DNA of 64,000 nucleotides from Streptomyces sp. NRRL F-2664 (GCF_000719345.1 NZ_JOFX01000007.1:147075-211074); one strand, 5' to 3'. Shown: positions 33,009 to 42,189, numbered from the stretch's first letter. Made by a program: numbers and translations. Notes: a model not told the origin generated them from the letters alone.

Positions 33009-33350
33009 ATGAACCCTTCTGAGACATCACGATATGTACGACTTCGGGTGGATCTGGTACTTGAAGTGCCGGACGCCCAGGCGCTCACGGGAGCCGCGCT
33101 CGAACACATCAAGGCCGACGAGTTCATGCCGGACGAGGAACGCAGCCATGCGGAAGCCGCCGTCCGGGAGGACGAATCGGAGGCCCTCGCCTACCTCGTC
33201 GACCCCACCGACCTGGTCCTCGACATCCCCGGGGTGGAGCTGGCGCAGGCCTCCTGGAGCAGCGAGCCCGTCGAATACGACCCCGAGTCGATGGAGTGGG
33301 ACCTCGACGAGGAAGATGGGGACTTCGACGAAGAACCCGACAACGCCTGA
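33009..33350 (+). CDS. Acidic hypothetical protein
   Basis: 113 residues, strongly acidic (Asp/Glu-rich, especially the last 25). No known domain. ATG 33009 is preferred over the longer upstream frame, which has a Cys/Arg-rich stretch unlike a real protein. Codon use and conservation-like composition (alternating beta and helix, LRVDLVLEVPDAQALTGAAL) support a real gene. No RBS; see the -10 box 7 nt upstream. It precedes the transpeptidase gene by 145 nt on the same strand. Confidence 0.65.
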   Translation: MNPSETSRYVRLRVDLVLEVPDAQALTGAALEHIKADEFMPDEERSHAEAAVREDESEALAYLVDPTDLVLDIPGVELAQASWSSEPVEYDPESMEWDLDEEDGDFDEEPDNA

Positions 33351-33495
33351 CCGTGCGGTTGCCCACATCCCAACGGAATGTGGAACCGGCCGGCGCCGTT
33401 AACGCGTTGTCAGGACCAGGCAGGGGGCTGCGTCCCCCTGCCGGGCCAACCCCGGGACGGCGGTCTCGGGGTTCCCGGCAACGATGGAGTGGCGT

Positions 33496-34755
33496 GTGAG
33501 GACGGACAGCAAGCGGCGGAGAAGGGCCCTGGCGGCCATATCCGTCGTGCTCGGCGGCGTACTGGTGCTCTCGGCGTGCAACGACGAGGGCGGCGGCGAC
33601 CCGAAGGGCAACGGGGAGGCCAGCAAGTCCCAGGCGGACGTGGACGCGGCAGCGGCCAAGGACGCCTCGAAGGCCAAGATCACCATCACGCCGAAGGACG
33701 GCGCGACCAACGTCGGTCTCAACGACTCGGCGAACGTGGCCGTCACCGACGGCACGCTCACGCAGGTGGAGCTCAAGACGAGCGAGGGCACGGCCGTCGC
33801 CGGCGACATGGCCGCCGACGGCAAGAGCTGGAAGCCGAAGGGCGCCCTGAAGCGCTCGACGAAGTACGCCCTGTCGGCGACGGCCAAGGACGCCGACGGC
33901 AAGGAGGCGCACGAGAACGCCTCCTTCACGACCATCTCCCCGGAGAACAGCTTCGTGGCCTCCTTCGTGCCGGAGGACGGCCAGACCGTCGGCGTCGGCA
34001 TGCCGGTCTCGATCACCTTCAACAAGGCGATCAAGGACAAGAAGGCCGTCCAGGCGGGCATCACCGTCTCCTCCAGCAGCGGTCAGGAGGTCGTCGGCCA
34101 CTGGTTCAGCGCCCAGCGCCTGGACTTCCGCCCCGAGCAGTACTGGCAGGCCGGCTCGACCGTCACGCTGAAGCTGGCGCTGGAAGGCGTGCAGGGCGCG
34201 CCCGGTGTCCAGGGCGTCCAGAGCAAGACCGTCACCTTCAAGATCGGCCGCAGCCAGGTCTCCACGGTCGACGCGAAGACGAAGAAGATGACGGTCACCC
34301 GGGACGGCGCGGTCATCAAGACCATCCCGATCTCCGCGGGCGCCCCCGCCAACCCGACCTACAACGGTCAGATGGTGATCTCCGAGAAGTTCAAGGAGAC
34401 CCGGATGAACGGCGCGACCGTCGGCTTCACCGACGCCGACGGCAAGGGCGAGTACGACATCAAGGACGTCCCGCACGCGATGCGCCTGTCGACCTCCGGG
34501 ACGTTCCTGCACGGCAACTATTGGGGCGCCGACTCGATCTTCGGCAGCGTGAACACCAGCCACGGCTGTGTCGGCCTGAACGACGTCAAGGGCGCGGGCG
34601 ACCCGAACCAGCCGGCCGCCTGGTTCTACGACAACTCGCTCATCGGCGACGTCGTCACGGTGGTCAACTCCCCGGACAAGACCATCAAGCCGGACAACGG
34701 CCTCAACGGCTGGAACATGAGCTGGGCCGAGTGGAAGGCAGGCTCGGCCGCCTGA
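33496..34755 (+). CDS. L,D-transpeptidase lipoprotein (YkuD, Ig-like domains)
   Basis: 419 residues from GTG 33496 (GGAG 5 nt upstream; ATG 33484 lacks an RBS). Signal peptide with basic N-terminus (SKRRRR), hydrophobic core and lipobox LSAC with Cys28 as the lipidation site. Two Ig-like domains (about 65-150 and 155-255) precede a YkuD domain whose catalytic motif is SHGCVGLND, with upstream HGNYWG. It forms 3-3 crosslinks in peptidoglycan, outside the membrane, and the Ig domains act as a spacer. Carbapenem-sensitive by family. A 13-bp hairpin follows. Confidence 0.93.
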   Translation: MRTDSKRRRRALAAISVVLGGVLVLSACNDEGGGDPKGNGEASKSQADVDAAAAKDASKAKITITPKDGATNVGLNDSANVAVTDGTLTQVELKTSEGTAVAGDMAADGKSWKPKGALKRSTKYALSATAKDADGKEAHENASFTTISPENSFVASFVPEDGQTVGVGMPVSITFNKAIKDKKAVQAGITVSSSSGQEVVGHWFSAQRLDFRPEQYWQAGSTVTLKLALEGVQGAPGVQGVQSKTVTFKIGRSQVSTVDAKTKKMTVTRDGAVIKTIPISAGAPANPTYNGQMVISEKFKETRMNGATVGFTDADGKGEYDIKDVPHAMRLSTSGTFLHGNYWGADSIFGSVNTSHGCVGLNDVKGAGDPNQPAAWFYDNSLIGDVVTVVNSPDKTIKPDNGLNGWNMSWAEWKAGSAA

Positions 34756-34790
34756 CACAGGACGCGGCCGGCACGCGTACGCACCGCACG

Positions 34791-34826
34791 GGACGGCGGG
34801 GAATCCTCACGGGTTCCCCGCCGTCC
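34791..34826 (+). terminator. Terminator after the L,D-transpeptidase gene
   Basis: Perfect 13-bp inverted repeat, 34791-34803 with 34814-34826, 10-nt loop, 36 nt after the stop codon. Confidence 0.75.
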
Positions 34827-34874
34827 GCCGTTCCCTGCCGTCCGCCGTCCCCGGCGGCGCCGGGGAGGCGGGCC

Positions 34875-34946
34875 GAACCCCGGGGCGGCCGAAGACCCCG
34901 GGACGGCCGACGACCCCGGGGCGGCCGAAAACTCCGGGGCGGCAGG
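34875..34946. repeat. Four tandem 18-bp repeats
   Basis: Units at 34875, 34893, 34911 and 34929 share the core ACCCCGGGGCGGCCGA; unit 2 has one change in the core and unit 4 has three. They end 13 nt before the TAGATT box of the next gene. Confidence 0.8.
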
Positions 34947-34959
34947 TCCGGACACCCCC

Positions 34960-34965
34960 TAGATT
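34960..34965 (+). promoter_or_regulatory. -10 box TAGATT, leaderless geometry
   Basis: TAGATT lies 6 nt before ATG 34972, with no RBS, typical of a leaderless transcript. Confidence 0.4.
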
Positions 34966-34971
34966 CGGCCC

Positions 34972-35930
34972 ATGACGATCCGCGCCCTCGCCCTGCCCCC
35001 GACCGACGCCGAGGTGGACGCCTGGCTGGCGGTCCTGGCCTCCGCCGCGGCCGCCGACTGCCCGGAGCTGCCCGCACCCTCCCGGGTGGAGGTCGCCGGG
35101 CGGCTGCGCGTGACGCCGGCGCGCGGCAGGCCGTGCTGTGGACGGCCGGCGAGGACACGGGCGTGGCGGCCCTGCTGCTCTTCACCGAGGAGGGCAACAC
35201 GCACAACGCCTTCCTGGACGTGCTGACGGTGCGCCCCGAGGAGCGGCGCCGGGGCGTCGGCACCGCCCTGTGGGAGCGGGTCCGCGAGGAACTGCTCGCC
35301 CAGGGCCGGACCTCCGTCGCCGCCATGGTCACCCTCGACGGACCCGGTCAGGCCTTCGCGGAGGCGCTGGGCTTCACGAACGTCCTGCCGATGGCCTGGT
35401 ACGTGCAGGACCTCCCGCCCGCCGGACCCGCCCCGGCCCCCGAGACGCCCGGCTACGAACTCCTGACCTGGCACGGCCTCGTCCCCGACGCGTGGGCACC
35501 CGCGGCGGCGGCCGCGCACGCGGCCATGGAGGACGCACCGACCGGCGACATGGAGGAGCGCATCCAGACGTGGACCGCCCAGCGGCTGCACACGCTCCAG
35601 CAGTTGATCCTCGACCGGGGCGGGGAGATGGTCACCGTCGCGGCGGTGACCCCCGACGGCGAAGTGGCGGCCTACACGGAGATCGTCCTGCCGGACCCCG
35701 CGGGCACCGGCGCCGTCCAGTACGACACGGTGGTCGTCCCCGCCCACCGCGGCCGCGGCCTCGGACGCGCCGTGAAACGGCACATGGCCGTCCAGGCCGC
35801 CGCCCGATACCCGCGGCTGCGCCGCATCGCCACGACGGTGGCCGACGAGAACGGCCCCATGCGGGCGGTGAACGAGGCGCTCGGCCACCGGCGGGAGCGC
35901 GGCGTCGGCATCTTCCAGATCAAGCTCTAG
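34972..35930 (+). pseudogene. Tandem GNAT acetyltransferase gene with a frameshift
   Basis: The N-terminus (MTIRALALPPTDAEVDAWL, to about residue 50) is in one frame and the rest is in another, from ARQAVLWTAGEDTG to the stop at 35930. The two parts join without gap at about 35105-35130, in a GC-rich stretch. The downstream part contains two GNAT acyl-CoA-binding sites, RPEERRRGVGTALW and VPAHRGRGLGRAVK. The intact protein would be about 320 residues. Either a one-base indel has broken the gene or the assembled sequence has an error there. Full conservation of the second frame favours a recent event or an error. Confidence 0.75.
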
Positions 35931-36017
35931 GGCGCCAGAACCCGCCGTCCCGCGGGTCCCCGCCCGCTTCCGCACGGGCCCGGAGGCCGCCGCGCGCCGG
36001 CGGGGACCGCCTGGCGG

Positions 36018-36686
36018 CTACTCGCCGGCTGCCGGGGCCACACCGATCGGGCAGGAGACACCCGTCCCGCCGATGCCGCAGTAGCCGCCCGGGTTCTTGT
36101 CCAGGTACTGCTGGTGGTGCGCCTCCGCCGGCCAGAACGGGCGGTCCGACGCCGGCAGGACGGCCGTGGTGATCGGGCCGTAGCCCGAGGAGGACAGCAC
36201 CTGCTGGTAGGCGGCCCGGGAGGCCTCCGCCGTCGCCTGCTGGGCGGGGGAGTGGGTGTAGACCGCCGAGCGGTACTGGGTGCCGACGTCGTTGCCCTGG
36301 CGGAAGCCCTGGGTGGGGTCGTGGGACTCCCAGAACAGCTTCAGCAGGGCCGCGTAGGAGACCTGCGCGGGGTCGAAGACCACGCGGACGACCTCGGTGT
36401 GCCCCGTCAGGCCCGAGCACACCTCCTCGTACGTCGGATTCTCGGTGAAGCCGCCCTGGTAGCCGGCCAGCGTGGTCCACACCCCGGGGGTCTGCCAGAA
36501 CTTCCGCTCCGCGCCCCAGAAACAGCCCAGTCCGAAGTCGGCGACCTCCAGGTGGGCCGGATACGGGCCGGCCAGCGGATTGCCCAGCACGGTGTGCTTC
36601 TCGGGCAGGGCGAACAGCGGCTCCGCGCGGCCCGTCAGGGCCTCCTCGCGGGTGGGGAGCTCGGGCGTACGGCGGTACGAGAACAT
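36018..36686 (-). CDS. msrA: Peptide methionine-S-sulfoxide reductase
   Basis: 222 residues from ATG 36686, which follows AAGGAGGG. The catalytic Cys55 is in [11 protein letters not shown]-terminal Cys residues ([14 protein letters not shown]) can serve as resolving cysteines. It reduces the S-epimer of methionine sulfoxide, using thioredoxin. Full length for the family, cytosolic. Confidence 0.95.
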   Translation of the reverse strand: MFSYRRTPELPTREEALTGRAEPLFALPEKHTVLGNPLAGPYPAHLEVADFGLGCFWGAERKFWQTPGVWTTLAGYQGGFTENPTYEEVCSGLTGHTEVVRVVFDPAQVSYAALLKLFWESHDPTQGFRQGNDVGTQYRSAVYTHSPAQQATAEASRAAYQQVLSSSGYGPITTAVLPASDRPFWPAEAHHQQYLDKNPGGYCGIGGTGVSCPIGVAPAAGE

Positions 36687-36854
36687 GGATTCCCTCCTTG
36701 TGGAAGGGACAACGGACGCGGGCGGGCCGGGATTCCCCGCCCTGCCCCCCTCCTGCCCCACAGGCATCCCACGCCACCATGATCGCGGTGTCGGCGTTGA
36801 CGAGGGCAACCGTTCGTCGCCGTCCGCGGTGGGGGTACCCGCGCGTAGCCCCCG

Positions 36855-37961
36855 CTACTGGGGGAGCGTGGCCGGGGAGCCGCCGTTCGCCTCGTAGCCG
36901 GCGACCGCCAGCGCCCGGTACACCGCGTACTGCGCCGCCGGGTCCTCCGCCGCCGACCACGGCAGCGCGCCCACGTAGCCGTCGACGTGCCGGACCTGCT
37001 CCATCGCCTCCGCCCAGCGCTCCATGTTCACCAGGAACATCAGCAGCAGGTGCCGTACGTGCGCCAGCATCGGGTCGTCCTGCCGGGCCGTGTGCACCGC
37101 GTACAGGGCGCCCTCCACGGCGCGCGTCACGGCCTCACTGCGGTGGAAACCGCTGCTCAGGATCATGTCCGGCAGGTTCTCGTACAGCGCGAACAGGGGC
37201 AGCGCCGCCAGCAGCGAGCCCTGCGGGGCGCGGGCCGCGGCGGCGTGCGCGAAGGCGTCGGCCTTCTCCCGCGAGCCGTGCCACTTCGCGCACCAGTAGT
37301 GCAGGGCCGCCAGGTGGGCGCCCATGTGCTCCGGCGCCCGGTCGATGACCTTCGCCCACAGCTCGTCGAACTGCGCCTCCGGGTACGCAAGTCCCCGGGC
37401 GATCGCCAGCTCCGTGATGTACGGGACCGGGTCCCCCGGCGCCAGCAGCGCCGCCCTGCGGCACGCCTCCCGCGCCTCCTCCAGGATGATCCGGTGGTCC
37501 TCGGAGCCGACCCCGCCCGACTGCCGCCACGCCTGCTGCACCAGCAACTCGGCGTGCACCTGCGCGCCGCCCGCGTCCTTGTCCGCCTCCAGCCGCCACG
37601 CCTTCAGCCACTGCGCGCCCGTACCCGGCTGCGCCGCCAGTTCCAGCGCCGCCGAGCCGCCGAAGGCCTGCACGCGCTGCCAGCGCCGCTCACCCTCGCG
37701 GGGGGTCCCGGCGAGCAGCTGCGAGGCCGCCTGCCACTGCCCGGTGCGCCGCACGTTGTCGAGGGCGTCCATCAGGTCCTGGTCGGGCCCGGGGATGCGG
37801 ATGTCGAGGTCCTCCTGGCGGTCGAACCCGTAGTTCGCGGGATCGGCGGCGTCGGGGCTGCCCGGCGCGACCAGGCGGATGCCGCCGCGCCGGCGCCGGA
37901 CGAACGGGCCGACGATGAACACGATCATGAGCATCGCGAACAGGAACCACAGAATCTCCAT
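36855..37961 (-). CDS. Membrane-anchored helical-repeat protein, unknown function
   Basis: 368 residues from ATG 37961 after GGAGG. One N-terminal TM helix (ILWFLFAMLMIVFIVGPFV) followed by basic residues, then a soluble all-helical domain rich in Ala/Leu/Trp with TPR-like spacing (about 80-360). No catalytic motif. The orientation is likely with the repeat domain in the cytoplasm by the positive-inside rule. It is divergent from metB with 77 nt between the starts. Confidence 0.75.
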   Translation of the reverse strand: MEILWFLFAMLMIVFIVGPFVRRRRGGIRLVAPGSPDAADPANYGFDRQEDLDIRIPGPDQDLMDALDNVRRTGQWQAASQLLAGTPREGERRWQRVQAFGGSAALELAAQPGTGAQWLKAWRLEADKDAGGAQVHAELLVQQAWRQSGGVGSEDHRIILEEAREACRRAALLAPGDPVPYITELAIARGLAYPEAQFDELWAKVIDRAPEHMGAHLAALHYWCAKWHGSREKADAFAHAAAARAPQGSLLAALPLFALYENLPDMILSSGFHRSEAVTRAVEGALYAVHTARQDDPMLAHVRHLLLMFLVNMERWAEAMEQVRHVDGYVGALPWSAAEDPAAQYAVYRALAVAGYEANGGSPATLPQ

Positions 37962-38026
37962 GCCTCCAGCGAACCAGACCGAGGGGGCGACAGGCCAATA
38001 GGGGGGGTGCACAGCGGGCCTGGGCA

Positions 38027-38032
38027 TAGCAT
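38027..38032 (+). promoter_or_regulatory. -10 box TAGCAT for metB, leaderless geometry
   Basis: TAGCAT is 6 nt before ATG 38039; there is no RBS. Confidence 0.35.
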
Positions 38033-38038
38033 CGGACC

Positions 38039-39196
38039 ATGAGCGACGACAGCCACGAGCACCAGAGCTTCGAGACCCGCGCGATCCACGCGGGCAACAC
38101 GGCGGACCCGCTGACCGGCGCGGTCGTGCCCCCGATCTACCAGGTCTCCACATACAAGCAGGACGGCGTCGGCGGCCTGCGCGGCGGTTACGAGTACAGC
38201 CGCAGCGCCAACCCGACCCGCACCGCGCTGGAGGAGAACCTCGCGGCACTGGAGGGCGGCCGGCGCGGCCTCGCCTTCGCGTCCGGACTGGCCGCCGAGG
38301 ACTGCCTGCTGCGTACGCTGCTCGCCCCCGGCGATCACGTGGTCATCCCCAACGACGCCTACGGCGGCACCTTCCGCCTCTTCGCGAAGGTCGTCTCCCG
38401 CTGGGGCGTGGAGTGGTCGGTGGCCGACACCTCCGACGCCGACTCCGTACGCGCCGCACTCACCCCGAAGACGAAGATCGTCTGGGTCGAGACCCCCTCC
38501 AACCCGCTGCTCGGCATCACCGACATCGCCGTGGTCGCCGACATCGCGCGGACGGCCGGCGCCAAGCTGGTCGTGGACAACACCTTCGCCTCGCCGTACC
38601 TCCAGCAGCCCCTGGCGCTGGGCGCGGACGTGGTCGTCCACTCGCTGACGAAGTACATCGGCGGGCACTCCGACGTGGTCGGCGGCGCGCTGGTCACCGC
38701 GGACGAGGCGCTCGGCGAGGAGCTGGCCTACCACCAGAACGCGATGGGCGCAGTGGCCGGGCCGTTCGACTCGTGGGTCGTGCTGCGGGGCATCAAGACG
38801 CTCGCCGTGCGCATGGACCGGCACGCGGAGAACGCGGCCAGGATCGTCGAGGTGCTCCAGCGGCACCCGAAGGTCACCAAGGTCCTCTACCCGGGCCTGC
38901 CCGAGCACCCCGGCCACGAGATCGCCGCGAAGCAGATGCGCAACTTCGGCGGCATGCTCTCCTTCCAGGTCGCCGGTGGCGAGGAGGAGGCCGTCGCGAT
39001 CTGCGGCCGCACCAAGATCTTCACGCTGGCCGAGTCCCTGGGTGGCGTCGAGTCCCTCATCGAGCACCCGGGCCGGATGACGCACGCGTCGGTGGCGGGC
39101 TCGGCCCTGGAGGTCCCCGCGGACCTGATCCGGGTGTCGGTGGGCATCGAGAACGTCGACGACCTCATCGCGGACCTGACGCAGGCACTGGGCTGA
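38039..39196 (+). CDS. metB: Cystathionine gamma-synthase
   Basis: 385-residue PLP enzyme of the Cys/Met metabolism family. The PLP Lys is in SLTKYIGGH; YEYSRSANPTRTALE binds the phosphate and inhibitor side. It joins an activated homoserine and cysteine in trans-sulfuration; distinction from cystathionine gamma-lyase by sequence alone is uncertain. Monocistronic, with a hairpin 12 nt after the stop. Confidence 0.88.
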   Translation: MSDDSHEHQSFETRAIHAGNTADPLTGAVVPPIYQVSTYKQDGVGGLRGGYEYSRSANPTRTALEENLAALEGGRRGLAFASGLAAEDCLLRTLLAPGDHVVIPNDAYGGTFRLFAKVVSRWGVEWSVADTSDADSVRAALTPKTKIVWVETPSNPLLGITDIAVVADIARTAGAKLVVDNTFASPYLQQPLALGADVVVHSLTKYIGGHSDVVGGALVTADEALGEELAYHQNAMGAVAGPFDSWVVLRGIKTLAVRMDRHAENAARIVEVLQRHPKVTKVLYPGLPEHPGHEIAAKQMRNFGGMLSFQVAGGEEEAVAICGRTKIFTLAESLGGVESLIEHPGRMTHASVAGSALEVPADLIRVSVGIENVDDLIADLTQALG

Positions 39197-39207
39197 CCAC
39201 CCCGCGC

Positions 39208-39244
39208 ACCCCGCCGGACCGACACCTGCCCGGCCCGGCGGGGT
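39208..39244 (+). terminator. Terminator after metB
   Basis: Perfect 10-bp inverted repeat, 39208-39217 with 39235-39244, 17-nt loop. Confidence 0.6.
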
Positions 39245-39310
39245 CCCTCCGCCTCGCCGGCCGTGGCGCTCCGTGCCTTGGCGGGGGGACGCGCGGTGCA
39301 GCCGGTGGGG

Positions 39311-39565
39311 TCACCAGCCTTCCAGGGGTGGGGAGACGTCCGTCGGGGGCCCCGCCCAGGGGCGGGTCAGCGAGGCCCACACGGTGAAGGCCACCGCCGC
39401 GGCGAACAGCACCGCCCAGCCGAACCGGCGCAGCGCCCGGCGCCGCCGCAGGAGCCGGTCCCCGCGGGCCGCCGCCCCCGCGGCAAGGCCCGTCGGCACC
39501 ACCGGGTAAGGGCCCTCCAGGAGCTGCTTGACCTGCGCTTCCTTGCGGTCCGGGAGCCCGCTCAC
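39311..39565 (-). CDS. Small single-TM protein
   Basis: 84 residues from GTG 39565, whose start overlaps the stop of the sigma-like gene (GTGA). A basic hydrophilic N-terminus of about 45 residues (DRLLRRRRALRRF) is followed by one TM helix (GWAVLFAAAVAFTVWASL). No known domain. Translational coupling suggests it may work as a membrane partner or anti-sigma-like regulator of the upstream protein, an inference from context only. Confidence 0.65.
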   Translation of the reverse strand: MSGLPDRKEAQVKQLLEGPYPVVPTGLAAGAAARGDRLLRRRRALRRFGWAVLFAAAVAFTVWASLTRPWAGPPTDVSPPLEGW

Positions 39566-39990
39566 GCCGCCTCCCGGACCCGCATCAGCGACACCGCCCG
39601 GTTGCACAGCACGCGGACCCGCTCCACCGGCATGCCGAGCTGCGCCGCCGCGACCTCCTCCGCGACCCCCTCGTAGAGCCGCAGGACGAGCACCAGCCGC
39701 TCCGCCGGGCTCAGCCGCGCCAGCACCCCGGTCCCGCCGTGGTGGCGCCAGCCGGTGCGGGCGAAGGCCGCGCACAGCTCGTGACGGGTGAAGTCGTACG
39801 GGTCGTCCGCGCGCAGCCGCCGCCAGTGCGCGTACGTACGCGCCAGCGCGCCCGCGAGCAGCCGGCGGGCCGACTCCGGCTCTCCGGTGAGCAGCACCGC
39901 GACATGCAGGAGCCGCCCGGCCGCGCCCGCGACGAAGGCCTCGAACTCCGCGTAGGAGCCCGCCTGTTGATCAACCGCCCGCATCTTCAC
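39562..39990 (-). CDS. Sigma-70 region 2/4-like (SigE-family ECF) protein
   Basis: 142 residues from GTG 39990 (ATG 39984 possible). The layout follows SigE-type ECF factors: a region 2-like helical half (FVAGAAGRLLHVAVLLTG ... ARTYAHWRRLR) and a region 4-like HTH (LSPAERLVLVLRLYEGVAEE ... VERVRVLCNRAVSLMR). Region 2 is shorter and less conserved than in active sigma factors, so promoter recognition is uncertain. It forms a two-gene unit with the small membrane protein. Confidence 0.65.
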   Translation of the reverse strand: MKMRAVDQQAGSYAEFEAFVAGAAGRLLHVAVLLTGEPESARRLLAGALARTYAHWRRLRADDPYDFTRHELCAAFARTGWRHHGGTGVLARLSPAERLVLVLRLYEGVAEEVAAAQLGMPVERVRVLCNRAVSLMRVREAA

Positions 39991-40040
39991 ATAGTGCGGC
40001 CGGTGGGACCCGTCAGGTCAATAGGACGGACAGACTCCGC

Positions 40041-40562
40041 TCAGGAGGCGGGACCGGCCTCGGTCACGGCCGCCATCAGCTCCGACAGCGACAGGTTGAA
40101 GCGCGTCAGCAGTCCGGTGAAGGACTCGCGCTCGTCCTCGCTCCAGCCCTCCGTCACCCGGGCCATCAACTCGCGCCGCGAGGACCGCACCTCCTCCAGC
40201 CGCGCCAGCCCTCGCGGGGACAGCGCCAGGACCACGGCCCGCCCGTCCTCCGGGTGCGAGGTCCGCTTGACCAGGCCGCCGTCGACCAGCGGCGCGACCT
40301 GCCGGGTCACCGTGGAGGAGTCGATGCCCATGCCCCCGGCGAGCGCCTTGACGCCCATGGGGCCCTCCAGGTCGAGCCGGTTGAGCAGCAGGTAGGCGGC
40401 GCGGTCCATCGAGTTGCGGGCCTGGCCCACGCCGCCCAGACGGGTCTGCTCGGCGCGGCGGGCGAAGACCGCCACCTGGTGCTGGAGCGCGTCGAGGAGA
40501 CCGGCTCCGGCAGGCGCATCGGCCGGCACGGGCAGATCGGAATTGGCCGGGGAGGAAGGCAT
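40041..40562 (-). CDS. MarR-family transcriptional regulator
   Basis: 173 residues. The winged-helix core shows DRAAYLLLNRLDLEGPMGVKAL, the recognition helix GIDSSTVTRQVAPL and the wing VKRTSHPEDGRAV, all typical of MarR. The N-terminal 25 residues are disordered. It is divergent from threonine dehydratase, with GTAC-rich inverted sites in the shared 222-nt region, so it may control itself and that gene. The ligand is unknown. Confidence 0.88.
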   Translation of the reverse strand: MPSSPANSDLPVPADAPAGAGLLDALQHQVAVFARRAEQTRLGGVGQARNSMDRAAYLLLNRLDLEGPMGVKALAGGMGIDSSTVTRQVAPLVDGGLVKRTSHPEDGRAVVLALSPRGLARLEEVRSSRRELMARVTEGWSEDERESFTGLLTRFNLSLSELMAAVTEAGPAS

Positions 40563-40629
40563 GGCCGTGGGCTCTCTTCGCGTGGGTCCGACAAGGATGG
40601 GGGACAGAGTACGCGGCCCTGCGGCGGCT

Positions 40630-40657
40630 CGTACGCCTCGTACGAGAACTGGTACGG
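40630..40657. promoter_or_regulatory. CGTACG repeat cluster, candidate MarR operator
   Basis: CGTACG at 40630-40635 and 40639-40644, and GGTACGG at 40651-40657, together give overlapping inverted CGTAC/GTACG pairs within 28 bp of the intergenic region between marR and the threonine dehydratase gene. Confidence 0.4.
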
Positions 40658-40784
40658 CCTGCACGGGCGGCCGTCCCGCGGCCGTCCCGGATGGCGAGAT
40701 CCCGCCCCTCGGACCGGCGGCCCGCGCCCCTTCCCTCCGTGGACGCTCAGGGCCCGGTCGCGGCCGGGCTGCGAGACTGACGGC

Positions 40785-42017
40785 ATGAACTACCGTGTGC
40801 CCCAGCCCGTCCCGCAGGTCATCCTCGACGACGTCCGGGGGGCTCAGAAGATGCTGTCCGGCGTCTCCCGGGTCACGCCCATGGAAGGCAGCAGGCACCT
40901 CTCCGCCCTCACCGGGTCGCCGGTCCACTTCAAGTGCGAGAACCTCCAGCGCACCGGCTCCTTCAAACTGCGCGGGGCCTACGTGCGCATCGCCGGCCTG
41001 CGCCCCGAGCAGCGCGCCGCCGGCGTCGTCGCCGCCAGCGCCGGCAACCACGCCCAGGGCGTGGCCCTGGCCTCCTCGCTCCTCGGGGTCCGCTCCACCG
41101 TGTTCATGCCGGTCGGGGCGCCGCTGCCCAAGGTCGCGGCGACCCAGGAGTACGGGGCCGACGTACGCCTGCACGGACAGGTCGTCGACGAGACCTTCCT
41201 CGCCGCCCAGGAGTACGCGGACCGCACCGGCGCGGTGTTCATCCACCCCTTCGACCACCGCGACATCATCGCCGGGCAGGGCACGGTGGGTCTGGAGATC
41301 CTGGAGCAGTGCCCGGAGGTCCGCACCATCCTCGTCGGTCTCGGCGGAGGCGGGCTCGCCGCCGGGGTCGCGGTCGCGGTGAAGGCGCTGCGGCCCGACG
41401 TACGGGTGGTCGGAGTGCAGGCGGCGGGCGCCGCCGCGTACCCGCCCTCCCTGAGGGCCGGTCACCCCGTCTCCATCGACGGCCCCAGCACGATGGCCGA
41501 CGGCATCAAGGTGGGCCGCCCCGGAGACGTCCCGTTCAGGATCATCGCCGAACTCCTCGACGACGTGCGCACGGTGTCGGAGGACGCCCTCTCCAGCGCA
41601 CTGCTGCTGTGCCTGGAACGGGCGAAACTCGTCGTGGAGCCGGCCGGGTGCAGTACGGTGGCGGCCTTGCTGAGCGAGCCCGAGCTGTACGGCTCGGGCC
41701 CGGTGGTGGCCGTGCTGTCCGGCGGCAACGTCGACCCGCTGCTGCTCCAGCGGATCCTGCGGCACGGCATGGCGGCCGCGGGCCGGTACCTGTCGCTGCG
41801 CCTGCGCGTGGCCGACCGGCCCGGGGCGCTGGCCGGGCTCCTGGGGGTGCTGTCGGTGGTGGATGCGAACGTGCTGGACGTGAGCCACGTACGGACCGAC
41901 CCGAAGCTGGGGCTCACGGAGGTGGAGGTGGAGCTGCACCTGGAGACCAAGGGGCCGGAGCACTGCGCCGAGGTGGCGCGCACGCTGCACGGGGCCGGAT
42001 ACAAGGTGATGGGCTAG
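40785..42017 (+). CDS. ilvA: Threonine ammonia-lyase with ACT domain
   Basis: 410 residues. PLP Lys61 lies in TGSFKLRGAY, and the phosphate-binding loop is GLGGGGLAAG. An ACT-type regulatory domain is at about 325-405 (LSLRLRVADRPGALAGLLGVL). It converts threonine to 2-oxobutyrate, feeding isoleucine and, through propionyl-CoA, polyketide extender supply. The single short ACT domain fits the TdcB-like/short IlvA forms, so catabolic or biosynthetic use is open. The start has no strong RBS; GAGACT lies 6 nt before ATG. Confidence 0.9.
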   Translation: MNYRVPQPVPQVILDDVRGAQKMLSGVSRVTPMEGSRHLSALTGSPVHFKCENLQRTGSFKLRGAYVRIAGLRPEQRAAGVVAASAGNHAQGVALASSLLGVRSTVFMPVGAPLPKVAATQEYGADVRLHGQVVDETFLAAQEYADRTGAVFIHPFDHRDIIAGQGTVGLEILEQCPEVRTILVGLGGGGLAAGVAVAVKALRPDVRVVGVQAAGAAAYPPSLRAGHPVSIDGPSTMADGIKVGRPGDVPFRIIAELLDDVRTVSEDALSSALLLCLERAKLVVEPAGCSTVAALLSEPELYGSGPVVAVLSGGNVDPLLLQRILRHGMAAAGRYLSLRLRVADRPGALAGLLGVLSVVDANVLDVSHVRTDPKLGLTEVEVELHLETKGPEHCAEVARTLHGAGYKVMG

Positions 42018-42189
42018 GCCTGCTCTGCGGGACGACCCGGCCGCGCTCGACCGTGCCCACGGCGCCCGCCGCGACCACCCGCCCCCCACTCGTTCGGCCG
42101 CGCGGACCCCGCGCCGCGCCCCTAGGATTTGCGGATGAATGCCCGAATAGCGTGACCCCACTGGCCCCATTCACACTGGGAGAATCCCT

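Noticed and set aside
33378..35930. One 850-residue protein spanning the transpeptidase gene and the GNAT region
   Set aside because: The first half is an out-of-frame shadow of the L,D-transpeptidase; only the last 270 residues are genuine GNAT sequence, belonging to a frameshifted gene starting at 34972.
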